From assembly GCF_030605225.1 (NCBI RefSeq), contig NZ_JAUWAV010000008.1:27244-91243 (forward strand): DNA of 64,000 nt. Direction: 5' to 3'. Below, in pieces: positions 17,596-28,652 of the stretch (positions are counted from its first letter, which is position 1; every line of letters starts with the position of its first letter). A program made the translations under genes and the position numbers. The notes below the pieces were generated by a model. The model was not told the origin of the DNA, did not search any database, and saw only the letters and a list, made by a program, of their open reading frames with translations. This DNA is from Geoalkalibacter sp. (lineage in GTDB: Bacteria > Desulfobacterota > Desulfuromonadia > Desulfuromonadales > Geoalkalibacteraceae).

Positions 17596-17952
17596 TCAGC
17601 CGATTTTTTCCTGGCGCTCCTGCTCGGTCTTGCAGTCGATGCACAGGGTCGTTACGGGTCGCGCGCGCAGGCGGGCTTCGCCGATTTCTTCCTCGCAGGC
17701 TTCGCAGACGCCGAATTCGCCGCTGTCGATGCGCTCCAGGGCTTCACGGATTTTTTTGATGAGTTTGCGCTCGCGGTCGCGGATGCGCAGCTCGAAGTTG
17801 CGGTCCGATTCGACGGTGGCGAGGTCGGTGATGTCGGGAAGATTGGCTTTCTCCGTCGTCAACTCCGAGACCGTCTTGCCGGCTTCGCGCACCAGTTCGT
17901 CAAGCTGGTCCTGGAGAATCCGCCGGAATTCCTCAAGCTTGTCTTTTTCCAT
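17596..17952 (-). CDS. DksA/TraR-family zinc-finger transcription factor
   Basis: This 118-residue protein has an N-terminal coiled coil (about 1-75) and a C-terminal zinc finger with CEAC and CIDC (about residues 80-110). The coiled-coil tip carries DITDLA, matching the DxxDxA motif that lets DksA act through the RNA polymerase secondary channel. Family role: binds RNA polymerase and, with ppGpp, resets rRNA and amino-acid promoter activity. The four-cysteine finger is intact. It lies downstream of ileS and lspA, an order often seen in Geobacter relatives. It also has its own good promoter, so it can be expressed separately. Confidence 0.92.
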   Translation of the reverse strand: MEKDKLEEFRRILQDQLDELVREAGKTVSELTTEKANLPDITDLATVESDRNFELRIRDRERKLIKKIREALERIDSGEFGVCEACEEEIGEARLRARPVTTLCIDCKTEQERQEKIG

Positions 17953-17984
17953 GGAAAGTCCCTCGGGGTCTGTGTAATTAAGAT

Positions 17985-18013
17985 AATTTAAAAAACAAAT
18001 GCGACTCTGTCAA
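17985..18013 (-). promoter_or_regulatory. Promoter of the DksA-like gene
   Basis: On the minus strand TTGACA (complement of 18008-18013), a 17-base spacer and TAAATT (complement of 17985-17990) lie between lspA and the DksA-like gene. Confidence 0.65.
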
Positions 18014-18028
18014 GGAGAACCGCCGGCG

Positions 18029-18526
18029 TCACTTCTTGCTCAGTGTCGCCTTTTTTTCGCGTTCTTCCCGCCACAGGTCGATCAGCAGCATGCCGACGCC
18101 CAGGGTGATGGCCGAGTCGGCCACATTGAAGGCGGGCCAGTGGTGCTGGTACCAGTGCACATCGAGAAAATCGATGACTTCACCCAGGCGCACCCGATCG
18201 ATCAGATTGCCCACCGCGCCGCTCAACACCAGGGCCAGGGCGAGGGGCAGCCATTTGCGCTCCGGCTCCAGGCGGGAAATATACCAGAGAATGCCGACGG
18301 TGGCTACCAGTCCGATGGTGATAAAGAACGGAATGCGAAAGGCGCTCTCGGCGAGGATGCCGAAGGCGGCGCCGGGATTGCGCACGTAGGTGATGTTGAA
18401 AAAGTTCTCGATCACCGTCACCGACTCATACAGGGCGAAGCGGCGGTCGATATAGATTTTCGTCAGCTGGTCGAGGGGCAGAATGACCGCCAGGGTCGCC
18501 AGCAGGATACGGTATTTGATGGCCAA
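18029..18526 (-). CDS. lspA: Signal peptidase II (prolipoprotein signal peptidase)
   Basis: The 165-residue inner-membrane protein has four predicted helices. The two catalytic aspartates sit in the conserved motifs GNLIDRVRLGEVIDFLDVHW and FNVADSAITLG. It is an aspartic protease that removes signal peptides from lipidated prolipoproteins, such as Pal and the AttH-like protein in this window. It follows ileS by 46 bases; ileS-lspA linkage is common in many bacteria. Length and motifs are normal. Confidence 0.97.
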   Translation of the reverse strand: MAIKYRILLATLAVILPLDQLTKIYIDRRFALYESVTVIENFFNITYVRNPGAAFGILAESAFRIPFFITIGLVATVGILWYISRLEPERKWLPLALALVLSGAVGNLIDRVRLGEVIDFLDVHWYQHHWPAFNVADSAITLGVGMLLIDLWREEREKKATLSKK

Positions 18527-18572
18527 GACAGTCTCTCTCTCGGTCGAAAGTAAATAAGCCGACGGCGATTTC

Positions 18573-21347
18573 TCAGCTCAGGGCTTCGCGGCAGCGGTGA
18601 CAAACACCGGGATGTTGGTCCCACTGGCCAACGCTGGTCGCGTAGTTCCAGCAGCGTTCGCATTTCTCGCCCTGCGCGGCGGCGATTTCCACTTTGAGGC
18701 CCGGCACGTTTTCGCCGGCGACGGCCTGCGCCAAATCGTCCATCAACTCGACCTGGGAGACGATGAACAACTCGGCCAGGTGCTCCTGGTAACGGCTGAG
18801 CAGATCCTTGACGCCTTCGGGCGCGGCCAGCAGTACCCGCGCCTCCAGGGAGCCGCCGATGCGCTTGTCGTTGCGCGCCAGTTCCAGGGCCTTAGAGACA
18901 TCGGCGCGCACCCTGAGCAACTGCTCGTAGCGCGCTTCCAGCTCGGCGTCGACGAGGCTCGCCTCGAAGCGCGGGAAGCCCGCCAGGTGCACGCTCTCCT
19001 CGCGCTTGCCGGGAAGCTCGACCCAGATCTCATCGGCGGTGAAGGAGAGCACCGGCGCGATGAGCCGGGTGAGGGCGTCGAGAATGCGGTGCATGGCGGT
19101 CTGCGCGCTGCGCCGCGCCAGGCTCTTGGGCGGCTTGATGTAGAGCCGGTCCTTGAGTACGTCGAGGTAGAAGGCGCTCATGTCCACGGAGCAGAAATTG
19201 TGCACCGCGTGATAAAGCACATGAAACTCGTACTCGTCGTAGGAGCGCTCGACGCGCTTGACCAGACCTTCGAGGCGCGAGAGGGCCCAGCGGTCGATTT
19301 CCAGCAGATCGCCGTCGGGCACGCTGTCGGCGACGGGGTCGAAATCGTGCAGATTGCCGAGGATATAGCGCGCGGTGTTGCGGATGCGGCGATAGGCGTC
19401 GGAGAGCCGCTGCAGGATTTCCTGGCTGATGCGGATGTCGTCGCGGTAGTCCTGGGCGGCGACCCACAGGCGCAGGATCTCGGCGCCGTACTTTTTGATC
19501 ACTTCCTCGGGAGCGATGACGTTGCCCATGGATTTGGACATCTTCTTGCCCGCGCCGTCCACCACGAAGCCATGGGTCAGCACCGCTTTGTAGGGGGCGT
19601 GGTCGCGCGTGCCGACGGCGCACAGCAGCGAGGAATGAAACCAGCCGCGGTGCTGGTCGCTGCCTTCGAGATACAGGTCGGCGGGAGCGCTCAGGTAAGC
19701 GCGCGCCTCGACCACGGCGGCAAAGGACACGCCTGAGTCGAACCACACATCGAGGATGTCCATCTCCTTGGTGAAACCCTCATGGCCGCAGGCGCCGCAG
19801 CGGCTGCCCGCGGGCAGCAGGCGCGCGGCCTCCCACTCGAACCAGATGTCGCTGCCGTGCTCCTCGAAAAGATCGGCCACATGGTGCATGGTCTTGCCCT
19901 CGGCCAGGGCCTCGCCGCACTTTTCGCAGTAGAACACGGTGATGGGCACGCCCCAGCTGCGCTGGCGGCTCACGCACCAGTCGGGGCGGTTTTCGATCAT
20001 GCCGTAGATGCGCTCGCGGCCCCAGCGCGGAATCCATTGCACATCATTGATGTGCGCCAGGGACTTGGCGCGCAGCTCGTTCTGCTCCATGGAGATAAAC
20101 CACTGCTCGGTGGCGCGAAACAGGATGGGTTTCTTGCAGCGCCAGCAGTGGGGGTAGCTGTGGGAGACCTTGCCCGCCTTGAGCAGCGCCCCGACTTCGT
20201 CGAGCTTGGCGATGACCGCGTCGTTGGCGGCGGGCACCTTGAGGCCGCCGAAGAATTCGAGATCCTCGCGGTAGCGGCCGTAATCGTCGACGGGGTTGTA
20301 GATGTCGAGGCCGTACTTGAGGCCGATGACGTAGTCGTCCTGGCCGTGGCCGGGCGCGGTGTGGACGCAGCCGGTGCCGGCCTCAAGGGTCACATGCTCG
20401 CCGAGGATGATGAGGCTGTCGCGCTGATGAAAGGGGTGGCGGCAGGCGCGCCCCTCGAAGGCCGCGGCGCGGAAGACGGCGCTGATGCGGTAGTCGCTGA
20501 CGCCCGCTTCGCGCATGACGGAGTCGACCAGTCCCTCGGCGATCACCAGCCGCTCGGCGCCCGTGTCCACCACCGCATAGGGCAGTTCGGGATTGAGGCA
20601 CACGCCGAGGTTGGCGGGAATGGTCCAGGGAGTGGTGGTCCAGATGACGAAGGAGAGCGGCTTGTCGGCCAGGTGCGCCAGTTCGGCGGGCAACTCGCCG
20701 GCGTAGGGAAACCTGACGTAGATGCTGGGCGAGCTGTGGTCGGCGTACTCGACTTCCGCCTCGGCCAGGGCCGTGACGCAGGAGGCGCACCAGTGGATGG
20801 GTTTTTTTCCCTTGTAGAGGCTGCCGCGTTCGGCAAAGCGCGCCAGTTCGCGCGCGGTGGCCGCCTCGTAGCGGGTGTGCATGGTCAGATAGGGATTGTC
20901 CCACTCGCCGAGCACGCCCAGGCGCTGGAATTCGCCGCTCTGGATGCCTACCCAGGTGTCGGCGTAGGTTCGACACTCGCGGCGGATATCGGCCTTGCTC
21001 ATCTCTTTTTTGCGCGCGCCGAGCTGCTGATCGACCTTGAGCTCGATGGGCAGGCCGTGACAGTCCCAGCCGGGCACGTAGGGCGCGTAGAAGCCCTGCA
21101 TGCGGCGGCTCTTGATGACGATGTCCTTGAGGATCTTGTTGAGGGCGTGGCCGATGTGGGTGTGGCCGTTGGCGTAGGGCGGGCCGTCGTGCAGGGTGAA
21201 GTTGGGACGGCCTTGACCGGCCGCGTCGATTTTTTCATAGAGCTTCATGTCCTGCCAGCGCCTGAGGATTTCCGGCTCGCGCTGGGGCAGGTTGGCGCGC
21301 ATGGGAAAATCGGTCTGGGGCAGGTTGAGGCTCTCTTTGTAGTCCAT
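18573..21347 (-). CDS. ileS: Isoleucyl-tRNA synthetase
   Basis: The 924-residue class I synthetase has HIGH (residues 64-67, in [14 protein letters not shown]), KMSKS (as KKMSKSMGN), an inserted editing domain between them, and a C-terminal zinc-binding region with CERCWNYA and CHRC. This C-terminal type is the bacterial one. It charges tRNA-Ile. The ATG at 21347 ([10 protein letters not shown]) is preferred to an upstream in-frame start at 21389 because it matches the family N-terminus. Downstream are lspA and the DksA-like gene. No T-box leader was found; the 200-base upstream region holds only a strong hairpin. Confidence 0.97.
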   Translation of the reverse strand: MDYKESLNLPQTDFPMRANLPQREPEILRRWQDMKLYEKIDAAGQGRPNFTLHDGPPYANGHTHIGHALNKILKDIVIKSRRMQGFYAPYVPGWDCHGLPIELKVDQQLGARKKEMSKADIRRECRTYADTWVGIQSGEFQRLGVLGEWDNPYLTMHTRYEAATARELARFAERGSLYKGKKPIHWCASCVTALAEAEVEYADHSSPSIYVRFPYAGELPAELAHLADKPLSFVIWTTTPWTIPANLGVCLNPELPYAVVDTGAERLVIAEGLVDSVMREAGVSDYRISAVFRAAAFEGRACRHPFHQRDSLIILGEHVTLEAGTGCVHTAPGHGQDDYVIGLKYGLDIYNPVDDYGRYREDLEFFGGLKVPAANDAVIAKLDEVGALLKAGKVSHSYPHCWRCKKPILFRATEQWFISMEQNELRAKSLAHINDVQWIPRWGRERIYGMIENRPDWCVSRQRSWGVPITVFYCEKCGEALAEGKTMHHVADLFEEHGSDIWFEWEAARLLPAGSRCGACGHEGFTKEMDILDVWFDSGVSFAAVVEARAYLSAPADLYLEGSDQHRGWFHSSLLCAVGTRDHAPYKAVLTHGFVVDGAGKKMSKSMGNVIAPEEVIKKYGAEILRLWVAAQDYRDDIRISQEILQRLSDAYRRIRNTARYILGNLHDFDPVADSVPDGDLLEIDRWALSRLEGLVKRVERSYDEYEFHVLYHAVHNFCSVDMSAFYLDVLKDRLYIKPPKSLARRSAQTAMHRILDALTRLIAPVLSFTADEIWVELPGKREESVHLAGFPRFEASLVDAELEARYEQLLRVRADVSKALELARNDKRIGGSLEARVLLAAPEGVKDLLSRYQEHLAELFIVSQVELMDDLAQAVAGENVPGLKVEIAAAQGEKCERCWNYATSVGQWDQHPGVCHRCREALS

Positions 21348-21503
21348 GGCGTGTGATCTCCCGGCGGTGGCGAAAAAAGCGAAGCCCACAAGGTAGCAAA
21401 AAGGCTGGTGATGTCAAGGAAAAAGGGCTGTGGGACAAGGCTTTGCGGGGTATCGGGGGCGGGGCGCGCGGACTCTCGGGAGGGGTGGATTTCCACAGGC
21501 GAC

Positions 21504-21543
21504 CGCTGGGGAGAAAGACGCTCCGCGGCGTTTCTCCCCAGCG
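21504..21543. repeat. Strong hairpin between the ribbon-helix-helix gene and ileS
   Basis: A 13-base perfect inverted repeat CGCTGGGGAGAAA / TTTCTCCCCAGCG (21504-21516 and 21531-21543) has extra inner pairing (CGC/GCG). It lies 13 bases after the stop of the ribbon-helix-helix gene. There is no T-run, so it is a possible factor-dependent stop or 3'-end stabiliser and not a classic terminator. Confidence 0.6.
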
Positions 21544-21555
21544 GCGGAAGGAGCC

Positions 21556-21726
21556 TTAGGCCTGAACCCGATCCTGGGTCTCCTCAAGCAGGTTGAGGCT
21601 GCGGCGCATCAGGGTGGAAATGCTGGTGCCGTGGGACTTGGCGATTTCCTGCAAGACTTCCATTTCCTGGTCGCTGATGCGGCACGAGATGATGTAGCGC
21701 TTGGGGTTCTCAACGGATTTTCCCAT
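21556..21726 (-). CDS. Ribbon-helix-helix DNA-binding protein
   Basis: A 56-residue protein. The sequence YIISCRISDQEMEVLQEIAKSHG, followed by a second helix SISTLMRRSLNLLEETQ, fits a ribbon-helix-helix (CopG/Arc-like) fold: one strand then two helices. Such small proteins bind DNA as dimers. AAGGAG lies nine bases before the ATG at 21726, so a longer 169-residue frame starting at 22065 is rejected. A sigma-54-type promoter lies just upstream. No toxin gene is adjacent, so an antitoxin role is not supported. Its target is unknown. Confidence 0.75.
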   Translation of the reverse strand: MGKSVENPKRYIISCRISDQEMEVLQEIAKSHGTSISTLMRRSLNLLEETQDRVQA

Positions 21727-21800
21727 GATTTTAATCTCCTTTGCTGATGAATGTTGCTGAGCTCTAAGCTCGAATGTGTCAATTTGTTCCGTATACGCAA

Positions 21801-21816
21801 TGCAAAGGCATTGCCA
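21801..21816 (-). promoter_or_regulatory. Sigma-54-type -24/-12 promoter of the ribbon-helix-helix gene
   Basis: The minus strand reads TGGCAATGCCTTTGCA, matching TGGCAC-N5-TTGCA except at one base. Spacing between the GG and GC elements is correct. Transcription would start near 21790, giving a leader of about 63 bases before the ATG at 21726. Confidence 0.65.
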
Positions 21817-22119
21817 TTTTTTGAGAATGTTTGGTGAAAAAATAAAAGTACCTGTAAATTCAACGAAATAAAAATTTTCTTCCATCCGGACTGCCTTCCG
21901 AAAATGATCTGCCGATGGCGCATTTTTACACATTGTGGGGCAGGCTGAGACAAAACGGACCAGGTGCTGTGCCAATGTTGGCACGATGCGGGACGCGTTT
22001 CGCGGGCGCTTCGCAAAATCGGCCGTCCACCGCCCGCACTGGCTAAATTTGGGGGAATCGCTCAAGGCTGTCGTGTGTCATGAGTGGCGCAGGCGAGGTG
22101 CTGCCCTGCCGGTCGAGGC

Positions 22120-22147
22120 TTGCGCGCCCGCAAGGGTGTTCTATAAT
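22120..22147 (+). promoter_or_regulatory. Putative promoter of the mrp operon
   Basis: A perfect -10 box TATAAT (22142-22147) is preceded at 16 bases by TTGCGC (22120-22125), a weak -35 match. Transcription would start at about 22154, the base before the first stem of the following hairpin. Confidence 0.55.
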
Positions 22148-22154
22148 GATCTGC

Positions 22155-22190
22155 GGCGCCGGAAGATCCCGCAACTTCCGGCGCCTTTTT
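22155..22190 (+). terminator. Terminator-like hairpin at the very 5' end of the mrp transcript
   Basis: GGCGCCGGAAG (22155-22165) pairs perfectly with CTTCCGGCGCC (22175-22185), followed by T5. It has the form of an intrinsic terminator but lies between the -10 box and the mrpA start, and would begin at about the first transcribed base. Confidence 0.7.
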
Positions 22191-22206
22191 GGTCCATGGG
22201 AGTCTT

Positions 22207-24507
22207 ATGATCTGGGCGGTTCTCGCAGGTTTTTTTCTGGCGCCCCTGGCGCTGCTGCCGCTTGGGTCCGTCGCGCGCTGGCGCGGCGGGCTTCATGCGC
22301 TGCTGCCCTTGGGGCTGACCTTGTTCCTGCTGCGCCATCTGGATGCCGTGGCCCAGGGGCGGATCCTGGTTGCCCGACAGCCTTGGGTTCCGGGCCTGGG
22401 GATCGATCTGTCCTTTTATCTGGATGGCCTGAGCCTGCTTTTCGCCCTGCTCATCACCGGGGTCGGCACCCTGGTCATGGTCTATGCCGGCGCCTATCTG
22501 CACGGCCGTCCCCAGGTGGGGCGTTTTTTTTTCTGGCTGACCCTGTTCATGGCCTCCATGCTCGGCCTGGTGCTGGCGGGCAACGTGCTGACCCTGTTCA
22601 TTTTCTGGGAGCTGACCAGTCTCACCTCCTTTTTTCTCATCGGTTTCGACCATGAGCGCGAAGGAGCGCGACAGGCGGCGCTGCAGGCTCTGCTGGTGAC
22701 CGCCCTCGGCGGCGCGGCGCTGCTGGCCGGTTTGCTGGTGCTGGGGCAGGCGGCGGGCGGTTATGATTTCGCGACCCTGCTGAGCCGCGGCGAAGTGCTG
22801 CGCGCCCATCCCTGGTACCTGGCGGGGCTGCTGCTGGTGCTGGGCGGCGCCTTCACCAAATCGGCCCAGGTTCCTTTTCATTTCTGGCTGCCCTCGGCCA
22901 TGGAGGCGCCGACCCCGGTGAGCGCCTATCTGCATTCGGTGACCATGGTCAAGGCCGGGGTCTATCTGCTGGCTCGCCTGCATCCGGTGCTGGGCGGCAC
23001 CTCGGCCTGGTTCTGGCTGCTGGTGGGCTTCGGCGGCGCCACCCTGCTCACCGGCGCCTGGCTGGCCCTCTGGCAAAGCGATATGAAGCGCATTCTCGCC
23101 TACACCACGGTGAGCGCGCTGGGGGGCTTGATTCTGCTGTTGGGGATAGGCAGCGAGGCGGCGCTGCATGCGGCCCTGGTCTACCTCCTCGCCCATGCCC
23201 TGTACAAGGGCGCCTTGTTCCTCACCGCCGGCGCGGTGGATCACGCCGTCGGCAGCCGCGACGTCAACCAGCTGCGCGGCCTGGCCAGGTCCCTGCCGCT
23301 GCTCGCCGCGGCGGCGACGGCGGCGGCCTTGTCCATGGCGGGCTTGCCGCCGCTGCTGGGCTTTGTGGCCAAGGAAGCGCTCTATCGCGCGGCTCTTGCG
23401 GCTCCCGCGGCCGGCCTGCTCACGGGGATCGTCTGGGTGTCGGGGGTGCTGCTCGTCGCGGCGGCGGCGCTCTTGGTGGCGCGGCCCTTTTTCGCCGCGC
23501 CGCGCGCCTCCCTTGCCGAACTCCATGCGCCCTCGCCGGCGCTGTGGCTGGGGCCGGTGCTTCTGGCCGCGGGCGGGCTGCTGTGCGGCCTGGCGCCGGG
23601 GCTGGTGAACCGACCCTTGCTGACGGCGGCGGGAGCCGCCCTGACGGGTGGTGCGCTGGTGCCCCTGGACCTGGCCCTGTGGCATGGTTTCGACGCCGTG
23701 CTGCTGCTCAGCCTGCTGACCCTGGCCGCGGGTGTGGCGCTGTATCTGAACCTGGCGCGTTTGGCGCGCTTGCCGAGTTTCTGGCGCGGCGCATCGAGTT
23801 GGGGCGCGGCGCGGCTCTACGATCTCGGCGTGGCGGGGCTCTACGGGCTGGCCTACCGCCAGACGCGGCTGTTGCAGAACGGCTATCTGCGTTCCTACAT
23901 CCTGACCCTGGTGGGATTTGCCGTGGGCCTGACCGCCTTCACCCTGGTCGGCCGCGGCCTGTCCCCGGCGCTGCCGGGCCTTGCGGAGCCGCGCCTGTTC
24001 GAGGGCGCGGTGGCGCTCATGATCCTGTGCGGCGCCCTGTTCGCGGTGTTTTCCCCCTCGCGGCTGAGCGCCGTGGTCGCCATGGGCACCATCGGCTACG
24101 GCGTGGCGCTGATTTTCGTCGAATTCGGCGCGCCGGACCTGGCCATGACCCAGTTCGTCATCGAAACCATGACGGTGATACTGTTTGTTCTCTCCATTCA
24201 TCGCCTGCCGACCTATCTGCCCCGCTCCAGCCGCTGGATACAGGGGCGTGATGCCGTGGTGGCGATTGCCGCCGGCGGCCTCATGACGCTGCTCATGCTG
24301 CTGGTGCTTGAAGCAGGCGGCGGTTCGCGCGTGGCGGATTTCTTCGCCGAACAAACCTGGCCCGCGGCCCACGGCCGCGACATCGTCAACGTGATCCTGG
24401 TGGATTTCCGCGCCATGGACACCCTGGGCGAAATTGCCGTGCTGACCCTCGCCGGGGTCGGCGTCCATGCCCTGCTGCGCCTGCGCGCCGGTGCGGGAGA
24501 AGACTGA
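22207..24507 (+). CDS. mrpA: Mrp Na+/H+ antiporter subunit A
   Basis: This is a 766-residue multi-helix membrane protein. The first about 500 residues resemble NuoL-type antiporter subunits ([49 protein letters not shown], with conserved charged residues). The C-terminal part (about 600-766) is the DUF4040/MnhA tail with [22 protein letters not shown]. That matches full-length MrpA/MnhA. Role: the largest subunit of a hetero-oligomeric Na+/H+ antiporter that uses the proton gradient for Na+ export and pH balance. ATG 22207 has GGGAG five bases upstream. It is the first gene of a 15-gene same-strand run and overlaps mrpB by one base. Confidence 0.94.
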   Translation: MIWAVLAGFFLAPLALLPLGSVARWRGGLHALLPLGLTLFLLRHLDAVAQGRILVARQPWVPGLGIDLSFYLDGLSLLFALLITGVGTLVMVYAGAYLHGRPQVGRFFFWLTLFMASMLGLVLAGNVLTLFIFWELTSLTSFFLIGFDHEREGARQAALQALLVTALGGAALLAGLLVLGQAAGGYDFATLLSRGEVLRAHPWYLAGLLLVLGGAFTKSAQVPFHFWLPSAMEAPTPVSAYLHSVTMVKAGVYLLARLHPVLGGTSAWFWLLVGFGGATLLTGAWLALWQSDMKRILAYTTVSALGGLILLLGIGSEAALHAALVYLLAHALYKGALFLTAGAVDHAVGSRDVNQLRGLARSLPLLAAAATAAALSMAGLPPLLGFVAKEALYRAALAAPAAGLLTGIVWVSGVLLVAAAALLVARPFFAAPRASLAELHAPSPALWLGPVLLAAGGLLCGLAPGLVNRPLLTAAGAALTGGALVPLDLALWHGFDAVLLLSLLTLAAGVALYLNLARLARLPSFWRGASSWGAARLYDLGVAGLYGLAYRQTRLLQNGYLRSYILTLVGFAVGLTAFTLVGRGLSPALPGLAEPRLFEGAVALMILCGALFAVFSPSRLSAVVAMGTIGYGVALIFVEFGAPDLAMTQFVIETMTVILFVLSIHRLPTYLPRSSRWIQGRDAVVAIAAGGLMTLLMLLVLEAGGGSRVADFFAEQTWPAAHGRDIVNVILVDFRAMDTLGEIAVLTLAGVGVHALLRLRAGAGED

Positions 24508-24923
24508 TGCCGTCGCTGATCCTGCGCACCGCCACCCTCTATCTGATGCCCATGCTGCTCTTGCTTTCGGCCTTTTTGCTGCTGCGCGGCCATTATCTGC
24601 CCGGTGGCGGCTTTGTCGGCGGGCTGGTGGCGGCGGCGACCTTTTCCCTGCATTGCCTGGCCTTCGGCGCCCAGGCGACGCGCGAGCTGCTGCGCGTGCC
24701 GCCCGTGTCCCTGGCGGCCGGGGGGCTTCTGGTCGCGCTGCTCAGCGGGTTGCTGAGCCTGGGCGAGGGCGAGCCCTTTCTCACCGGCCGCTGGGGGCGG
24801 CTCGATGCCGGGGTGCTCGGCGTCTATGATCTGGGCACCCCTCTGCTGTTTGATCTGGGCATCTATCTGGTGGTGATCGGCGCGACTCTTTCCATCGTCG
24901 TGTCCCTGGCCGAGGAGTCCTAG
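24507..24923 (+). CDS. mrpB: Mrp antiporter subunit B
   Basis: A 138-residue protein of the MnhB family with four predicted helices. The hallmark GHYLPGGGFVGGLVAAATFSL lies near residues 27-47. It is an essential small membrane subunit of the Mrp complex. Its ATG shares one base with the mrpA stop (TGATG), so translation is probably coupled. Length is typical. Confidence 0.92.
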   Translation: MPSLILRTATLYLMPMLLLLSAFLLLRGHYLPGGGFVGGLVAAATFSLHCLAFGAQATRELLRVPPVSLAAGGLLVALLSGLLSLGEGEPFLTGRWGRLDAGVLGVYDLGTPLLFDLGIYLVVIGATLSIVVSLAEES

Positions 24924-24924
24924 G

Positions 24925-25268
24925 GTGGAAACTCTGCTCGCCATCGTCGTCGGGGTGCTGTTCGGGGCGGGCGTCTATCTGCTGCTGCGCCGCACGCCCG
25001 TCAAGCTGGTGATCGGCCTGGCGCTGCTCTCCAATGCCGTCAACCTGCTGATTTTCACCGCCGCCGGCCTGACTCGGGCGCGCCCGCCGCTGGTGCCCGT
25101 CGATGCGCTGCGTCCCGAGGGGGTGACGGCCGACCCCCTGCCCCAGGCGCTGATCCTCACCGCCATCGTCATTTCCTTCGGCCTGCTCGCCTTCACCCTG
25201 GTGCTGTTCCGCCGCGCCTACGAGGTGCTGGGCACCCGCGACATCGACGAGATGCAGGGAGGCGGCCC

Positions 25269-25272
<4 letters not shown>
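24925..25272 (+). CDS. mrpC: Mrp antiporter subunit C (NuoK-like)
   Basis: A 115-residue, three-helix protein of the NuoK/MnhC family. KLVIGLALLSNAVNLLIFTAAGL and DPLPQALILTAIVISFG are the conserved helix sequences; the latter is a strong family marker. It starts at GTG one base after the mrpB stop and overlaps mrpD. It forms part of the membrane channel of the Mrp complex. Confidence 0.93.
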
Positions 25273-26767
<1,495 letters not shown>

Positions 26768-26771
<4 letters not shown>

Positions 26772-27247
26772 GCGTCTTCTGGGGCAATATCTTTCTGCCG
26801 CTGATCTGGATGGCTTTGACCGGGCGCTTCACCCTGGCCAACTACCTGATCGGCTTTCTCATCACTTCCCTGGCCCTGTGGGTGGTGCGCAAGCCCGGCG
26901 AGGTCAATCTGCTGGTCTACCTCGCGCGTCTGGGCCGCTGGCTGCGCTTCGGCCTGTTCTTCGTCGGCGAGCTGAGCGTGGCGAGCCTGCGCGTGGTCCA
27001 TGACATTCTCACCTGGCGCCATCGCATGCGTCCGGCGGTGATCGCCATACCTCTCGATCTCAAGAGCGATCTGGAAATCACCCTGCTCGCCAATCTCATC
27101 ACTCTGACGCCGGGTACCCTAAGCCTGGATGTGTCGCCCGAGCGCGATCGGCTCTACATTCATGCCATGTACGTCGATGACGTGGACGAGTTCCGCCGGC
27201 GCATCAAGGAGCGCATGGAACATCAGGTGCGGGAGGTGTTGCGATGA
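26768..27247 (+). CDS. mrpE: Mrp antiporter subunit E
   Basis: The 159-residue protein has two N-terminal helices and a cytoplasmic tail. The family motif [19 protein letters not shown] lies about residues 98-116. ATGA overlaps occur at both ends. MrpE is needed for full activity of the complex but is not a conduit itself. This is the first of two MrpE homologues in the operon (the other is at 27854-28372). Confidence 0.92.
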
Positions 27248-27522
27248 CCCTGCTGCAGACCCTGGCCTTCTGGGCGGTGCTGCCGCTGCTGGCCCTGGCC
27301 CTGCTGCTGGCCTTCGTGCGCCTGGTGCGGGGCCCGAGTCTGCCCGACCGGGTGGTGGCGCTGGAGACGGTGGCGGTGGTCTCGGTGGGCATGATCGTGG
27401 TTTACGCGGTGGCCACCGATGAGCCGGTGCTGGTGGATGTGGCCAGCGTCTGGGCGATCATCTCCTTTCTCAGCGTCATCGCCTTTGCCCATTACATCGA
27501 ACGCTGGAGGCGCAAGCCATGA
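27244..27522 (+). CDS. mrpF: Mrp antiporter subunit F
   Basis: The 92-residue, three-helix protein of the MnhF family contains FVRLVRGPSLPDRVVALETV near the start, the typical first loop, and VWAIISFLSVIAFAHYIE near the end. It overlaps neighbours by ATGA. It is a small structural subunit of the Mrp complex. Length is normal. Confidence 0.92.
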   Translation: MTLLQTLAFWAVLPLLALALLLAFVRLVRGPSLPDRVVALETVAVVSVGMIVVYAVATDEPVLVDVASVWAIISFLSVIAFAHYIERWRRKP

Positions 27523-27857
27523 AGGAACTGCTGATCATCGCCCTGCTGCTCTCGGGTGCCCTGTTCATGGTGGTGGCGGCCCTGGGCATCCTGCGCATGC
27601 CCGATATCTACATGCGCATGTCGTGCAACGCCAAGGCGGTGACCATCGGCCTGGGTCAGCTGTTGCTGGCCCTGGCCCTGCATTTCGACCAGGTGGGCGT
27701 GAGCGCCCGCGCCCTGGCGACCATCGGCTTCATCGTGTTGACCGTGCCCGTGGCATCGCACCTGCTCGGGCGCGCCGCCTATCTGAGCGGCCTGCCCCTG
27801 TGGGAGGGCACCATCCGCGACGAATGGCGCGCCGAGACGGAGAGGCGCGAGGAATGA
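27519..27857 (+). CDS. mrpG: Mrp antiporter subunit G
   Basis: A 112-residue, three-helix protein of the MnhG/PhaG family with LGILRMPDIYMRMSCNAKAVT (residues about 22-42), the core family motif. It closes the first, complete mrpABCDEFG set and overlaps the start of the second module by ATGA, so no break in transcription or translation is visible between the two modules. Confidence 0.93.
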   Translation: MKELLIIALLLSGALFMVVAALGILRMPDIYMRMSCNAKAVTIGLGQLLLALALHFDQVGVSARALATIGFIVLTVPVASHLLGRAAYLSGLPLWEGTIRDEWRAETERREE

Positions 27858-28372
27858 GACCTGAGGAGCGCGGATTTTTCGCCCCTGGCTGGTGGTGGGG
27901 GTTGCTCGGGCGGCTCTTGGGATTTGCCCTGCTGTGGATGGTGTTGACGGGGGGCTCCGCCGATTCCTGGCCGGCGGGCGGTCTGGCCGTGGCGACGGCG
28001 GCTCTCGCGTCCCTGGCGCTGCGCCCCGAGCGCCCCTGGCGGGTACGGCTGGGCGGGGCCTTGCGCTTAGTGCCCTTTTTCTTGCGACAATCCCTGCGCG
28101 GCGGGCTCGATGTGACGCGCCGCGCTTTTTCGCCCGCTTTGCCCCTCGACCCGGTGCTGGTGGAACATGCCTTGCGGTTGCCGCCGGGCACGGCGCGCCT
28201 TTTTCTGCTCAACACGGTGAGCCTGCTGCCCGGTACCCTGAGCGCCGATCTGCGCGGCGACCTGCTCCTCGTGCATGGTCTCGATGCGGGTTTGCCCCTG
28301 GCCGAGGACCTGCGGCGGCTGGAGACGCTGGTGGCGGAGCTCTTCGGCGAAAAGGCGGCAAGCCGTGGCTGA
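27854..28372 (+). CDS. Second MrpE-like subunit (MbhA-like), first gene of second module
   Basis: A 172-residue protein with two N-terminal helices and the MrpE motif FLLNTVSLLPGTLSADLRGD (about residues 117-136). It differs clearly from the first MrpE. It starts at ATG 27854 overlapping the mrpG stop. It begins a second module whose order (E, F, G, DUF4040-MnhB, C, D) follows the membrane arm of Mbh-type complexes, where the equivalent is MbhA. It is probably a membrane subunit of a second antiporter complex. Confidence 0.85.
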   Translation: MRPEERGFFAPGWWWGLLGRLLGFALLWMVLTGGSADSWPAGGLAVATAALASLALRPERPWRVRLGGALRLVPFFLRQSLRGGLDVTRRAFSPALPLDPVLVEHALRLPPGTARLFLLNTVSLLPGTLSADLRGDLLLVHGLDAGLPLAEDLRRLETLVAELFGEKAASRG

Positions 28373-28652
28373 GCTGTGCCTGGGACTCTCCCTGCTGTTG
28401 CTGGTCACCATCCTTGCCGGGCTGGTGCGGGTGCTGCGCGGGCCGACGGCGACCGACCGCATGCTCGCGGCGCAGCTCTTCGGCACCACCGGCGTGGCGA
28501 TTCTGCTGCTGCTCGGCCAGGCGTTCGGATCCTCGGCCCTCTGGGATGCGGCCCTGGTTTTTGCGTTGCTCGCGGCGGTGACGGCGGTGGCCTTCGTGCG
28601 GCGCGGCGGGGAGCGTGCGCGGGAAGAAGGGGAGGGCGACCATGGAAATTAG
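28365..28652 (+). CDS. Second MrpF-like subunit (MbhB-like)
   Basis: A 95-residue, three-helix protein with LVRVLRGPTATDRMLAAQLFG, the MrpF first-loop motif, and a helical ALVFALLAAVTAVAFVRRG end. The GTG start at 28365 overlaps the preceding gene by eight bases. A longer in-frame start at 28275 would overlap by about 100 bases and would not add family sequence, so it is rejected. It overlaps the next gene by 11 bases. Confidence 0.83.
   Translation: MAELCLGLSLLLLVTILAGLVRVLRGPTATDRMLAAQLFGTTGVAILLLLGQAFGSSALWDAALVFALLAAVTAVAFVRRGGERAREEGEGDHGN

Larger units (their letters stand above)
21727..22206. other. 480-base divergent intergenic region between the ribbon-helix-helix gene and mrpA
   Basis: This stretch is AT-richer than its surroundings on the left. 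It holds a sigma-54-type site for the leftward gene, a -10 box plus 5' hairpin for the rightward mrp operon, and no convincing gene in between. Two open frames across it lack ribosome binding sites. Confidence 0.7.

Noticed and set aside
21348..21555. A T-box leader for ileS
   Set aside because: No specifier loop, T-box sequence or antiterminator pairing is visible; only a single hairpin.
21556..21726. Antitoxin of a toxin-antitoxin pair
   Set aside because: No small toxin-like gene lies next to it on either side.
21727..22065. An N-terminal extension of the ribbon-helix-helix protein to 169 residues
   Set aside because: The strong AAGGAG site and fold start at 21726; the extension crosses the sigma-54-type promoter and is not protein-like.
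22141..24468. A 775-codon minus-strand frame over mrpA
   Set aside because: Composition (Gln/His/Arg-rich) and lack of a start signal; mrpA on the plus strand is unmistakable.
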